A DNA stretch of 64,000 nucleotides from Asanoa hainanensis (GCF_900188485.1 NZ_FZPH01000017.1:1-64000); one strand, 5' to 3'. Numbered from the stretch's first letter, positions 43,892 through 52,454 are shown. Made by a program: numbers and translations. The notes: generated from the letters alone by a model not told the origin.

Positions 43892-45840
43892 CGCGGATCC
43901 AACCGGACTGGGTGCCGGACCCTTCGGTGGTCGCGCGGAGCCGGATCGTCCGGTTCGCGACCTGGCTCGACGCGCGGGGTTACGCGTCGTTCGACGACGT
44001 GACCGACTACCCGGCCCTGCACGCGTGGTCGGTGGCCCACCCCGGCGAGTTCTGGGCGGCGGTCGCGGAGTTCTTCGCGGTCGACTGGTCCACTCCCCCG
44101 AGCGGCGCACTCACCGAACGCCGGATGCCGGGCGCGGTCTGGTTCCCCGACGGCACGCTGAACTTCGGCGCGCACCTGCTGCGGGCCGGCGTGGACGACC
44201 AGGACGCCGTGATCCTGGTGTCGGAGAACGGCGACCGGACCTCGATCACCTACGCCGAGCTGCGGGCCCGGGCGTTCGCGGTCGCCGGCCGGCTGCGCGC
44301 GCTCGGCGTCGAGCCGGGCGACCGGGTCGCCGCCTACCTGCCCAACTGCGTCGAGGGTGTCGTCGCGTTCGTGGCCACCGCGTTGGTCGGCGCGGTCTGG
44401 GCGCAGACCGGCCTCGACTACGCGGCGCCCTCGGCCGCCGACCGGATGGCCCAGCTCGAGCCCCGCGTCCTGATCACGGGCTCCGGCTACCACTTCGGCG
44501 GCACGGTGCACGACCGGCGCGCCGACGCCCGTGCCCTGCGGGACCTGCTGCCCGGCCTCCGGCACACCATCACGGTCGAGACCGCCGGGCTCGCGCATCC
44601 CGTCGACGACGCCAGCACCTGGGCGGACGCCCTCGCCGCCGACCCCGACCCGACCGCCGAGGCCGTGCCGTTCGCGTACCCCCTCGGGGTGCTGTTCACC
44701 TCGGGCACGACCGGCAAGCCGAAGGGCATCGTGCACGGCCACGGCGGCGTACTCCTGGAGCAGCTCGTCTCCCCCGGCCTGCACCTGGACCTGCGCGCCG
44801 AAGACGTCTTCTTCTGGTTCACCACACCCAACTGGATGATGTGGAACGCCCAGGTCTGCGGGCTGCTGCACGGCGCGACCATCGTCCTGTACGACGGCCG
44901 GCCGCGCCCGGAGACGCTGTGGCCGCTGGTCGCCGACCTCGGCGTCACCGTGTTCGGCACGAGCCCGGGCTTCCTGGAAGCCTCCCAGCGCGCCGGCCTC
45001 GAACCAGGACCGGCGAACCTGCGGATCGTCGGCGTGACCGGATCGGTGCTGCCGGCCTCCGCCAACGTGTGGTTCCGGCACCACGTCAGCGCGAGCGTCC
45101 AACTAGGATCGATGAGTGGGGGTACGGACATCTGCGGCATCTTCGTCGCCAGCGCACCGACCACCCCGGTCTACGACGGGGAGATCAGTGCCCCCGCGCT
45201 CGGTGCGGCCGTCGAGGTCTGGAACGCTGACGGCGAGGAGGTCCCGGCCGGCACGCCGGGAGAAATGGTGATCACCGAGCCGATGCCGTCGATGCCCCTG
45301 CGGTTCTGGGCCGACCCTGACGACCGGAAGCTGCGGGACACCTACTTCGCGGACTTCCCCGGTGTGTGGCGGCACGGAGACCTGACCGTGCGCACGGAGC
45401 GTGGCACCGTCGTCATCCTCGGGCGTTCGGACGCGACCATCAACCGCCACGGGGTCCGGCTGGGCTCGGCGGAGCTCTACGACGCGATCATCGACCTGGC
45501 CGAGGTGGCGGACGCGCTGGTCGTGGGCGTGGAGGAGCCCGACGGGGGCTACTGGCTGCCGCTGTTCGTGGTCCCGCACGGCTCGCCCGATCCGGCTTCC
45601 CTGGTCGAGCTGGTGCGCCGGCGCATCACGGAGCGGGCGTCACCACGGCACGCCCCCGACGACGTGGTGATCGTCGATCGGCTGCCGCACACGCGTACGG
45701 GCAAGCGTTTGGAGGTTCCGGTCAAGCGCATCCTGCAGGGCGCCGATCCGGAGCAAGTGATCAACCGAGGCGCGGTCGACGATCCGGAGGCGCTCGACGC
45801 CCTGGTCGCCGCCGCACGCACGAAGCGGGGCAGGCGATGA
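43888..45840 (+). CDS. Acetoacetyl-CoA synthetase-like acyl-CoA ligase
   Basis: A 650-residue ANL-superfamily ligase of the AacS type: N-terminal PDPSVVARSRIVRFATWL, adenylation motif FTSGTTGKPKGIVHGHGG, GSMSGGTDICGIF (the AacS SGGTD signature) and the C-terminal RVKRILQG. AacS activates acetoacetate or similar short 3-/4-keto acids with ATP and CoA. In the levulinate pathway an AacS-like LvaE does the same job. It is embedded in the overlap chain permease-ligase-TetR-SDR-kinase, so its substrate should be what the importer brings in or what the monooxygenases release. Confidence 0.9.
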   Translation: MTRIQPDWVPDPSVVARSRIVRFATWLDARGYASFDDVTDYPALHAWSVAHPGEFWAAVAEFFAVDWSTPPSGALTERRMPGAVWFPDGTLNFGAHLLRAGVDDQDAVILVSENGDRTSITYAELRARAFAVAGRLRALGVEPGDRVAAYLPNCVEGVVAFVATALVGAVWAQTGLDYAAPSAADRMAQLEPRVLITGSGYHFGGTVHDRRADARALRDLLPGLRHTITVETAGLAHPVDDASTWADALAADPDPTAEAVPFAYPLGVLFTSGTTGKPKGIVHGHGGVLLEQLVSPGLHLDLRAEDVFFWFTTPNWMMWNAQVCGLLHGATIVLYDGRPRPETLWPLVADLGVTVFGTSPGFLEASQRAGLEPGPANLRIVGVTGSVLPASANVWFRHHVSASVQLGSMSGGTDICGIFVASAPTTPVYDGEISAPALGAAVEVWNADGEEVPAGTPGEMVITEPMPSMPLRFWADPDDRKLRDTYFADFPGVWRHGDLTVRTERGTVVILGRSDATINRHGVRLGSAELYDAIIDLAEVADALVVGVEEPDGGYWLPLFVVPHGSPDPASLVELVRRRITERASPRHAPDDVVIVDRLPHTRTGKRLEVPVKRILQGADPEQVINRGAVDDPEALDALVAAARTKRGRR

Positions 45841-46448
45841 CGTCCGACTGGCGCGAATACGGTCCTCTGGAGTTCACGCGCATCCTCGACGCGGCGCTGG
45901 CGGCCTTCTACGAGCACGGCTACCACGGCACGACGACGCGTGACCTGGCCCGCCGGTCGGGGCTGTCGGTGCCGGGGGTCTACCACTACTACCCGTCCAA
46001 GCAGGACATCCTCGTCGACCTGATGACGGTCATCATCGACGAGCTGCTGACCCGGAGCCGCTCGGCGTTGGCCGGCGCGGCGCCCGACCCGCGGTCGCAG
46101 TTCGACGCGCTGGTCGAGTCGATGCTGCGGTTCCACATGTACCGGCGCACCGGCGCGATGGTCTCGACCGCCGAGCTGCGCAGCCTGGAGCCCGGCAACC
46201 GCGAGCGCTACGTCGCCAAGCGCGACGAACAGCAGCACATGCTCGACGAGGTGATCCTGGCCGGCGTGCGCGGCGGCGACTTCTCGACGTCGTACCCGAA
46301 GGACGCCAGCCGGGCCATCGCCTCGCTCTGCGTGGGCGTCGCGTCGTGGTACCGGCCAGACGGCAGCCTGCCCGTCGAGGCGCTCCTCGACCGCTATCTG
46401 ACCATCGCGCGCTCGATCGTGGGCATCGGCGAAGGGCCGCCACGATGA
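45837..46448 (+). CDS. TetR/AcrR family transcriptional regulator
   Basis: A 203-residue regulator: helix-turn-helix ILDAALAAFYEHGYHGTTTRDLARRSGLSVPGVYHYYPSKQDIL (residues about 14-58), then an all-alpha ligand domain with LRFHMYRRTGAMVSTAELRSLEPGNRERYVAKRDEQQ, reminiscent of the acyl-CoA-sensing TetR proteins (KstR2/FadR-like group). Overlapped on both sides by the catabolic genes, so it is co-expressed with them and probably autoregulates. The palindrome at 38835-38849 is the best candidate operator. The inducer may be an acyl-CoA of the pathway. Confidence 0.9.
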   Translation: MTSDWREYGPLEFTRILDAALAAFYEHGYHGTTTRDLARRSGLSVPGVYHYYPSKQDILVDLMTVIIDELLTRSRSALAGAAPDPRSQFDALVESMLRFHMYRRTGAMVSTAELRSLEPGNRERYVAKRDEQQHMLDEVILAGVRGGDFSTSYPKDASRAIASLCVGVASWYRPDGSLPVEALLDRYLTIARSIVGIGEGPPR

Positions 46449-47179
46449 GGTCCGCGGTGGTCACCGGCGCGTCCCGCGGGATCGGCCGGGGCATCGCGCT
46501 CGACCTGGCGCGGCAGGGCTGGCGGCTGACCCTGGCGGCCCGGGACCCGGCGCGCCTGGCCGCGGCGGCGGCGGAGATGACGGCTGCCGGTGCGTCCTAT
46601 GTGGAGCGTGTGGACGTGGACCTGGCCGATCCGGAGGCGCCGGCCACGGTGGTCGCCGCCCACGCCGCCCACCACTCCTGCCTCGACGCGCTCGTGCTCG
46701 CGGCCGGGGTCGGTTCTGCGGCTCCGTTGCACGAGTACCCGGTCCACCGCTACGACAAGCAGTTCGCGCTCAACACGCGCGCGCCGTTCCTGTTGATGCG
46801 CGAGGCGTTGCCGCTGCTGCGCGCGGCGGCGGTGCGGCAGCCCGCGCACGGCGCGAAGGTGATCGCCCTGGCGTCGATCGGCGGCGTGTACGCCGAGCCG
46901 TCGCTGGCCGTCTACGGCGCCACGAAGGCGGCGTTGCTGGCGCTGTGCCGCGGGTTCAACGCGGAGGAGTCGGCCGCCGGTGTCACCGCGACGGCCGTCG
47001 CACCGGGCTATGTGGACACCGACATGAGCGCGTGGGTGCACGACGCGGTGCCGCCCGCGGCGATGATCCCGGTATCGGACGTGGTCACCGCGGTCGGTGC
47101 GCTGCTGTCCCTGTCGGCGCGCAGCGTGGTCAACGAGCTCGTGCTCAGCCGTGCCGGGACTTCGGGGTACTCGGCATGA
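46445..47179 (+). CDS. Short-chain dehydrogenase/reductase
   Basis: A 244-residue classical SDR: cofactor site VVTGASRGIGRGIA (residues 5-18), LVLAAGVGS in place of NNAG, catalytic region IALASIGGVYAEPSLAVYGATKAALL (S, Y, K) and the C-terminal GYVDTDMSAW. Likely reaction: reduction or oxidation of a hydroxyacyl- or ketoacyl-CoA. In the levulinate pathway an SDR (LvaD) performs the 3-hydroxyacyl-CoA step. Overlaps TetR upstream and the kinase downstream by four bases each. Confidence 0.9.
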   Translation: MRSAVVTGASRGIGRGIALDLARQGWRLTLAARDPARLAAAAAEMTAAGASYVERVDVDLADPEAPATVVAAHAAHHSCLDALVLAAGVGSAAPLHEYPVHRYDKQFALNTRAPFLLMREALPLLRAAAVRQPAHGAKVIALASIGGVYAEPSLAVYGATKAALLALCRGFNAEESAAGVTATAVAPGYVDTDMSAWVHDAVPPAAMIPVSDVVTAVGALLSLSARSVVNELVLSRAGTSGYSA

Positions 47180-48177
47180 GCCTCGACCTGGCGGCGTTGG
47201 GCCGGTTCCTCTCGGGTGAGGGTGTCTCGCTCGCGGGCCCACTCAGCGCTTCGCTGATCGCCGGCGGCCGGTCCAATCTGACCTATGTGGTCACCGACGG
47301 CGCCCACCGTTGGGTAGTGCGGCGCCCGCCGGTGTCGGGCCTGACCCAGTCGGCGCACGACGTGGCGCGGGAGTGGCGCGTCGTGCGGGCGTTGCAGTAC
47401 AGCGCCGTGCCCGTGCCGCCGGTCGTCGCGCTCTGCGAGGACACGGAGGTGCTCGGCGCGCCGTTCGCCGTGACCGGGTTCGTGACGGGACAGGTCGTGC
47501 GTACGCGGGAGCAGCTCTCCGGCTATTCCGCCGTCGAGCTCGAGTCCTGCGTCACCGAGCTGGTCCGGGTCCTGGCGGACCTGCACTCCGTCGACGTGGA
47601 CGAGGTCGGCCTGCGGGGCCTGGGCCGGCCCGACGGCTTCCTCGAACGCCAGGTCGCGCTGTGGTGGCGGCAGTGGAACGAGGTCAAGAGCCAGGACCTC
47701 CCGGACGCGGACCGGCTGCACGCGCACCTGCTCTCGGTCTTGCCTGACCGTCCCGCACACATCGGGGTGGTGCACGGGGACTACCGGATCGACAACACGC
47801 TGCTGGACGCCTCCGACATCACCAAGGTGCTCGCGGTCGTCGACTGGGAGCTCGCCACGGTCGGCGACGTGCAGACCGACGTGGCCCTGATGTGCGTCTA
47901 CCGGCAGCCGGAGCTCGACCCGATCCTCGGCCTGGACGCGGCGTGGGCGAGCTCGCGCCTGCCCGACGCCGACGCGATCGCTTCCGCGTACGCCCGGCGG
48001 CGTGGGGTCGACCTGGACCATTGGCCGTTCTACCTGGCGTTGGCCAACTTCAAGCTGGCCGTCATCGCGCAGGGCATCTCCTACCGGGCGCGGCAGGGTG
48101 CGGCCGCCGACGCGACGTCGGTGCGGGCCGAGCAGGCGGTCGGCCCGCTGCTCGCGGCGGGGCTCAGAGCGCGCTGA
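47176..48177 (+). CDS. APH-family kinase, ACAD10/11-type (LvaA-like)
   Basis: A 333-residue aminoglycoside-phosphotransferase-fold kinase. The catalytic loop is VVHGDYRIDNTLLD (H200, D202, N207), the metal segment is VVDWELATVGDVQTDVALM (D223), all intact, and GGRSNLTYVV forms the nucleotide loop. This is the sequence type fused to acyl-CoA dehydrogenase in human ACAD10/ACAD11 and free in bacterial LvaA, which phosphorylates 4-hydroxyacyl-CoAs. The matching dehydrogenase is encoded nearby (37529-38728). It ends the catabolic overlap chain and converges with LysR by 14 bases. Confidence 0.9.
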   Translation: MSLDLAALGRFLSGEGVSLAGPLSASLIAGGRSNLTYVVTDGAHRWVVRRPPVSGLTQSAHDVAREWRVVRALQYSAVPVPPVVALCEDTEVLGAPFAVTGFVTGQVVRTREQLSGYSAVELESCVTELVRVLADLHSVDVDEVGLRGLGRPDGFLERQVALWWRQWNEVKSQDLPDADRLHAHLLSVLPDRPAHIGVVHGDYRIDNTLLDASDITKVLAVVDWELATVGDVQTDVALMCVYRQPELDPILGLDAAWASSRLPDADAIASAYARRRGVDLDHWPFYLALANFKLAVIAQGISYRARQGAAADATSVRAEQAVGPLLAAGLRAR

Positions 48178-49039
48178 CCACCGCCCGGATCGCGGGGCTG
48201 GCGTCGGCACTGCGACGCCAGGCGACGTACACCTCGCGCTTCGGTGGTGTCCTGAGCTGGCGGGCGACGAGGCCGTCGCCGAGTGGTGGGCGGGCGAGGC
48301 GTGGGATCAGCGCGAGGACGTCGCCGCTCTCCACGAGTGTCAGCTGGGTTGCGAAGTCGTCGACGAGGTGGCGGACCTCGGGGTCCTCCGGTGCGAGCCG
48401 CCGGAACCACTGGTGGCAGACCGTGCCGGGCGGGCTGGTCACCCAGGCGTGGCCGACGAGGTCTTCTTTGGTCAGGGGCGCCTCTTGGCGCGACAGCGGA
48501 TGCGTGCGGCTCATGACGACGTCGCCGATGTCGGTGTGTAGGTGGCGCTGGGTCGTCGAGGGCGGCAGCTGAGCCGGCAGCCCGTCGGCGTCGTGGACGA
48601 GGGCCAGGTCGGCGGTGCCGGCGTCGACGCCGCGCAGGGCCTGGTCGGGGTCGAGCTCGGTGACGTGGATCGTGAGGTCCGGGCAGCGGGTTCTCAGCTT
48701 CGCGATGGCCGGCGCGAGGAGGCCACGGATGGCGGTGGAGAAGGCGGCGACGCGGAGCACGCCGCTGGGCGCGCCGTCGGCGACCGACCGGGCGGCCTCG
48801 GCGCAGCGTTCGAGGGCCTGGAAGACGTCTGGCGCCGAGTCGACGAGGGCCTGGCCGGCCGGGGTGAGCACGACCCCGCGGCCGGCCTGGGCCAGGACGG
48901 GCACACCGACCTGGCGTTCGAGGCGCTTGATCTGTTGCGACACGGCCGAGGCGGTGAAGCCGAGGTCGTCGGCCGCGCGGGCCAGCGTCCCCCGGGTGGC
49001 CACGGACCTCAGCGCCCTGAGCGCGGCAACGTCGATCAT
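48164..49039 (-). CDS. LysR family transcriptional regulator
   Basis: A 291-residue LysR protein: HTH MIDVAALRALRSVATRGTLARAADDLGFTASAVSQQIKRLERQVG (residues 1-45) and a periplasmic-binding-like effector domain. Transcribed divergently from the dapA-like gene with a 73-base spacer that carries a GCTT-AAA-AAGC dyad (49061-49071), so it probably controls that gene and itself. The ATG lies six bases after a TAGCAT on the minus strand, suggesting a leaderless mRNA. The inducer is unknown. Confidence 0.9.
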   Translation of the reverse strand: MIDVAALRALRSVATRGTLARAADDLGFTASAVSQQIKRLERQVGVPVLAQAGRGVVLTPAGQALVDSAPDVFQALERCAEAARSVADGAPSGVLRVAAFSTAIRGLLAPAIAKLRTRCPDLTIHVTELDPDQALRGVDAGTADLALVHDADGLPAQLPPSTTQRHLHTDIGDVVMSRTHPLSRQEAPLTKEDLVGHAWVTSPPGTVCHQWFRRLAPEDPEVRHLVDDFATQLTLVESGDVLALIPRLARPPLGDGLVARQLRTPPKREVYVAWRRSADASPAIRAVVSAL

Positions 49040-49060
49040 GAAGCGATGCTACGCGGTTGT

Positions 49061-49071
49061 GCTTAAAAAGC
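49061..49071. promoter_or_regulatory. Candidate LysR recognition dyad
   Basis: GCTT-AAA-AAGC in the spacer between the divergent LysR and dapA-like genes, just upstream of both predicted start points. Short, so only a candidate. Confidence 0.35.
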
Positions 49072-49112
49072 GTCGCTGGACCTTGGGTATCGATCGGGCG
49101 AGGCTCGAACGC

Positions 49113-50003
49113 ATGACGGATGTTCTGTTCGGTTCCAACCTCGTCGCGATGGTGACCCCGATGCGGGCGGACGGCGCGGTCTGCTCCTCGGGCGTGGCGG
49201 GGCTCGTCGACCACCTGCTGGCCACCGGCTGCGACGGTCTCGTCGTCGCCGGCACGACCGGCGAGTCGCCCACGCTGACTCCAGCGGAGTCGTCGTCGCT
49301 GGTCGGTGCGGTGGTGGCCCGGGCGGCCGGTCGGGCGCGGGTGATCGCCGGGGTCGGCACCTACGACACGGCGGCCAGCATCCGCCGGGCCCGCGCCGCC
49401 GCGGCCGCCGGCGCTGACGGGTTGCTGCTCGTGTGCCCCTACTATTCGCGGCCGACCCAGGCGGGGGTCATCGCACACTGCCTGGCGGTGGCGGATGCCA
49501 CCGAGTTGCCCGTGATGCTGTACGACGTGCCGGTCCGCGCCGGCATCGCCTTCGAGCCGGCCACCCTGGTCGAGTTGGCGGGGCACCCGCGGATCCGGGC
49601 GGTCAAGGACGCGAAGGGCGACCTGGCGTCCGCGATGGCGGTGATGGCGGAGTCGTCACTGGCCTACTACTGCGGGATCGACGACCTCAACCTGCCCTAT
49701 CTGGCCAGCGGCGCGACGGGCGTGGTCAGCGTCGTGGGCAACGTGGCAGGGGACCGCGTGAGTGCGCTGATCGGCGCGGTACGCGCCGGAGACCTCGAGT
49801 CGGCCCGCGCCCTGTCGCGGTCGCTGCAGCCTTTGGTGGACGCCGTCATGGGCAACGGCCAGGGCGCCGTGATGGCCAAGGCCGCGCTAGCGGACCTGGG
49901 AATCATTCCGCACGCGACGGTCCGCCAGCCGCTGCTGGAAGCCTCGCCTCCGCAGCTACACCGACTCGCGGAGGCCCTGGGCTACGTCGCCGCACCCGCC
50001 TGA
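49113..50003 (+). CDS. DapA family lyase/aldolase
   Basis: A 296-residue class I TIM-barrel lyase. The Schiff-base Lys is K165 (AVKDAKGD), the proton-shuttling Tyr is Y137 (MLYDVPVRAG), and GTTGESPTL with T48/T49 forms the active-site loop, as in 4-hydroxy-tetrahydrodipicolinate synthase. Related N-acetylneuraminate and keto-sugar aldolases share the fold; the intact GTTGES loop and IPYYSRPTQ-like PYYSRPTQAGVI favour DapA itself or a close paralog. Its LysR partner suggests a regulated paralog, not the housekeeping copy. Confidence 0.85.
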   Translation: MTDVLFGSNLVAMVTPMRADGAVCSSGVAGLVDHLLATGCDGLVVAGTTGESPTLTPAESSSLVGAVVARAAGRARVIAGVGTYDTAASIRRARAAAAAGADGLLLVCPYYSRPTQAGVIAHCLAVADATELPVMLYDVPVRAGIAFEPATLVELAGHPRIRAVKDAKGDLASAMAVMAESSLAYYCGIDDLNLPYLASGATGVVSVVGNVAGDRVSALIGAVRAGDLESARALSRSLQPLVDAVMGNGQGAVMAKAALADLGIIPHATVRQPLLEASPPQLHRLAEALGYVAAPA

Positions 50004-50130
50004 CCTCCAGGCGGCTCGGCGCGACATGGTCACTCGGCGCGGTCGCGCGGCGCGGTCACGCAGAGAGTGCGGCGCGGCGCGGCGGCACAGCGCGGTGGCC
50101 CAGCGCGGCGCAGCGCGGCGCAGCGCTATC

Positions 50131-50221
50131 GCGCAGGGCGGTCGCGCAGGGCGGTCGCGCAGGGCGGTCGCGCAGGGCGGTCGCGCAGGGCGGTCGCGCA
50201 GGGCGGTCGCGCAGGGCGGTC
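50131..50221 (+). repeat. 13-bp tandem repeat, seven perfect copies
   Basis: GCGCAGGGCGGTC repeated seven times without a mismatch over 91 bases, preceded by a 10-base repeat (CAGCGCGGCG, 2.5 copies from 50101) and flanked by GC-rich simple sequence from about 50022 to 50240. Thirteen is not a multiple of three, so it is not a protein repeat. It lies in the 335-base spacer between the dapA-like gene and a membrane-protein gene. Perfect copies imply recent expansion; copy number probably varies between strains. Confidence 0.95.
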
Positions 50222-50338
50222 GCGCGGTGCCGGCGCTTCGCGCCTTGCGCCGCGCACCCCTTGCCGGGCGCCATGGCGCCGCGCCGGGCCGACGTTTTGC
50301 TCCGTTTGGCGGCGGTATGCCGGCAATAATCGGTGCCA

Positions 50339-50830
50339 ATGGACAAAGCCGGAGCCCGCAAGGGGATGTGGGTCGCCGCGCCGTGGGTGCCCGCCGGCAT
50401 CTACGGCACGGTCATCTGCGCCGCGACTCTGGCGGCGTCCGGCAACTACTCCGTCGGCCGGGTCGCCGCCACGGTGTTGGTCACGCTGCTGGTCTACTGG
50501 CTGGCCGAACGGTATGCGGAGCTGTTGGGTCTGGCCGCCCGCGGCACATCGGTGACCCGCACCGACGTGCTCCACGTGCTGACCGCCGGCTGGGCCCTGA
50601 TCCAGGCCTCGATCACCCCGCTGCTCGTGCTGCTGCTGTCCCGCCTGGCCGGCGCGAGCAGCGCGGCCGCACTCGACGCGGCACTCGCGTACACCGTGGC
50701 CCTACTGGTCGTGCTCGGCTGGCTCTCCGCCCGCGGCGCCGGGCTCACCGGGTGGCCGCGCTGGGCCGCGACCGCCTTCGCGGGCGTCCTCGGGCTCGTC
50801 GTGGTCGCCCTCAAGGCGTCTCTGCATTAG
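50339..50830 (+). CDS. Hypothetical four-helix membrane protein
   Basis: A 163-residue protein with four predicted helices (about residues 15-35, 42-60, 85-105, 115-160). I do not recognise the family. The first residues MDKAGARKGMWVAAPWVPAGIYG form a short cytoplasmic tail. A GTG two codons earlier is an alternative start. It stands alone downstream of the tandem repeat; whether the repeat affects its expression is open. Confidence 0.6.
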   Translation: MDKAGARKGMWVAAPWVPAGIYGTVICAATLAASGNYSVGRVAATVLVTLLVYWLAERYAELLGLAARGTSVTRTDVLHVLTAGWALIQASITPLLVLLLSRLAGASSAAALDAALAYTVALLVVLGWLSARGAGLTGWPRWAATAFAGVLGLVVVALKASLH

Positions 50831-50852
50831 GGGCATCAACGCGGCCTGCGAC

Positions 50853-51070
50853 CTAGGCTTCGAGGCTCGCGAGCTCCTCGTCGGACAGGCGGAGCGAGCC
50901 GGCGGCCAGGTTCTCGACCAGGTGGTCCGGGTTGCCCGTGCCCGGGATGGCCAGCACGTGCGGGCCGCGGCTGAGCGTCCACGCGATGCGGACCTGGGCC
51001 GGCGTCGCGTCGTGCGCGCGGGCGACCGCGCGGACCGCGTCGGTCGAGGCGACGCCGCCGAGACCCGGCG
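50853..51070 (-). pseudogene. Aldo/keto reductase C-terminal remnant
   Basis: About 65 codons read as the end of an aldo/keto reductase: AVARAHDATPAQVRIAWTLSRGPHVLAIPGTGNPDHLVENLAAGSLRLSDEELASLEA. The NADPH-binding strand (IPGTG) is present, but the barrel that should precede it is missing; upstream frame shows no AKR sequence. So a deletion removed most of the gene. A LacI-type operator-like dyad stands about 110 bases upstream. Confidence 0.75.
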
Positions 51071-51178
51071 CGCTTCTGCCGCCACCGAGGTCGGCGATAA
51101 GCGGTCGAGCCGGACGAAAGGGGTTGCGCACACGACATTGACTTCTGCCGGTCCGCACCAACCATTCATGTCTTGAAA

Positions 51179-51192
51179 TGTGAACGTTAACA
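51179..51192. promoter_or_regulatory. LacI-type operator-like dyad
   Basis: TGTGAACGTTAACA, 12 of 14 positions symmetric around the central CG, is the classic form of LacI/GalR-family operators in actinobacterial sugar operons. No sugar gene remains beside it; a frame starting at 51169 on the minus strand may be an N-terminal remnant. Possibly a relic of a deleted sugar operon. Confidence 0.4.
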
Positions 51193-51334
51193 CGCTACCT
51201 TTCTTGCGGGGATCGGCGACACGCGCAGCGAACGGGGGCCAGCGGGCGCGCGCGGTCGCACACAATCACGGCCGGGAAATAGCCGTTCGCAGGCGACACC
51301 GCGTATCCAGCACACGGAAGAGCGGTCATTCACC

Positions 51335-51871
51335 ATGCGACGACTCGCGCTTGTCTGTTGTGGACTGTTGAGTTTCGTGGCGGCGTGTGCCACGGGCGGC
51401 GGCGACGGGGCCGCGCCCGGTGCGGCGCCGGGCAACACACCGGCCGACACCAATGTCGGCACGGGCTTCGTCGATGTCGCCGACCTCACGGATCCCCCGA
51501 TCCCCCATCACTTCACCGCGCCACCGAAAGCGCTGGAAGGGCGGCTCGCGCTGCGCGCGAACGGCTGCGTCACCGTCGTCGTGGACGGCGTGGAGCGGAT
51601 GCCGCTGTGGCCAGCAGGGAGCGAGGTCGTCCAGGAGTCGATCACCCCGAACCGCTATGCCGTCACGCTCCCGGGCGGCACCCGGCTGGTCGTCAGCGAG
51701 GCCACCGCGGACACGTTCACCGCCCGCGGCATCGTCGACGACAACCCCGATCCGTTCGAGGTCGAGGCCGGCCTACCGACAAAGATCTCCACGTTCCTGG
51801 CGTTCTGCGGCGTCACCGCAGCACCGGTCGCATTCCCCGACGCCGCCACATTCACGGTTCGGAAAACCTGA
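51335..51871 (+). CDS. Secreted lipoprotein of unknown function
   Basis: A 178-residue lipoprotein: lipobox FVAACATG (C18), then a low-complexity Gly/Ala/Pro linker and a small beta domain with two cysteines (C79-like in NGCVTVVVDG and FCGVTAA). I do not recognise the family. It is the first gene of a transcript that continues with a secreted cysteine protease and a membrane-anchored partner, with short spacers (11 and 8 bases). The start has an unremarkable Shine-Dalgarno. Confidence 0.7.
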   Translation: MRRLALVCCGLLSFVAACATGGGDGAAPGAAPGNTPADTNVGTGFVDVADLTDPPIPHHFTAPPKALEGRLALRANGCVTVVVDGVERMPLWPAGSEVVQESITPNRYAVTLPGGTRLVVSEATADTFTARGIVDDNPDPFEVEAGLPTKISTFLAFCGVTAAPVAFPDAATFTVRKT

Positions 51872-51882
51872 CCGGAGGTTTC

Positions 51883-52446
51883 ATGAAAAGCAGCCTTGGC
51901 ACCCGCGTACTCGCGGTGTTGTCGATAACCGTCGGATTGGTGTTCACCGCGCCATCGGCCGCCAACGCGGTCGAGAAAGTCCTCAGTGTCACCGCCTATG
52001 CGCAGGAGAACTCGAACTGGTGCTGGGCGGCGTCAGCGAAAATGATTATCCGATACCAGACCGGCTCGACGATCGCCCAATGCCAGCTCGTCAAGGACGG
52101 CAAGAACTCGTCGACGTGCGGCAACGTGACGGGCACGACCGCCAACGTGATGAACGCGCTCAACAAGCGCGGCGTCAACCCCGGCACCGAGGTGGTGCTG
52201 AGCTGGGCGTACGTGGTCTCCGAGATGGACGTCAACCGCCCGGTCTACAGCCGGATCGTGTGGCGGTCCAACGGCGCCGGCCACGCCCACGTCGTGCGGG
52301 GCTACTACAACACCGGCTACTCGTACGGCCTGTCCTACATCGACCCGGCGACCGGCACCTCGACGTCGCGCGAGTGGGGCAGCTACGCGAACAACACCTC
52401 GTGGTACGCCGCCTCGGGCACCCTCATCCACCTCTACCGAAAGTGA
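51883..52446 (+). CDS. Secreted papain-like cysteine protease
   Basis: A 187-residue exported protein: Sec signal peptide to about residue 28, then QENSNWCWAASAKMI with nucleophile C47, a disulfide-poor alpha domain, and GAGHAHVVRGYYNTG...IDPATG (H134/H136 and D154), the order of papain-like C39/BtrH-type peptidases. These cleave or cross-link peptide bonds outside the cell; the target is unknown. ACCGGAGGTTTC gives a good Shine-Dalgarno. It is followed after eight bases by the membrane-anchored protein, and preceded by the lipoprotein. All three products are exported. Confidence 0.85.
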   Translation: MKSSLGTRVLAVLSITVGLVFTAPSAANAVEKVLSVTAYAQENSNWCWAASAKMIIRYQTGSTIAQCQLVKDGKNSSTCGNVTGTTANVMNALNKRGVNPGTEVVLSWAYVVSEMDVNRPVYSRIVWRSNGAGHAHVVRGYYNTGYSYGLSYIDPATGTSTSREWGSYANNTSWYAASGTLIHLYRK

Positions 52447-52454
52447 GGACACCG

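Noticed and set aside
50004-50400. Open frames through the 13-bp repeat on both strands
   Set aside because: Translation gives AQGGRAGRSRR-like low complexity in every frame; 13 is not a multiple of three and no ribosome site or domain exists.
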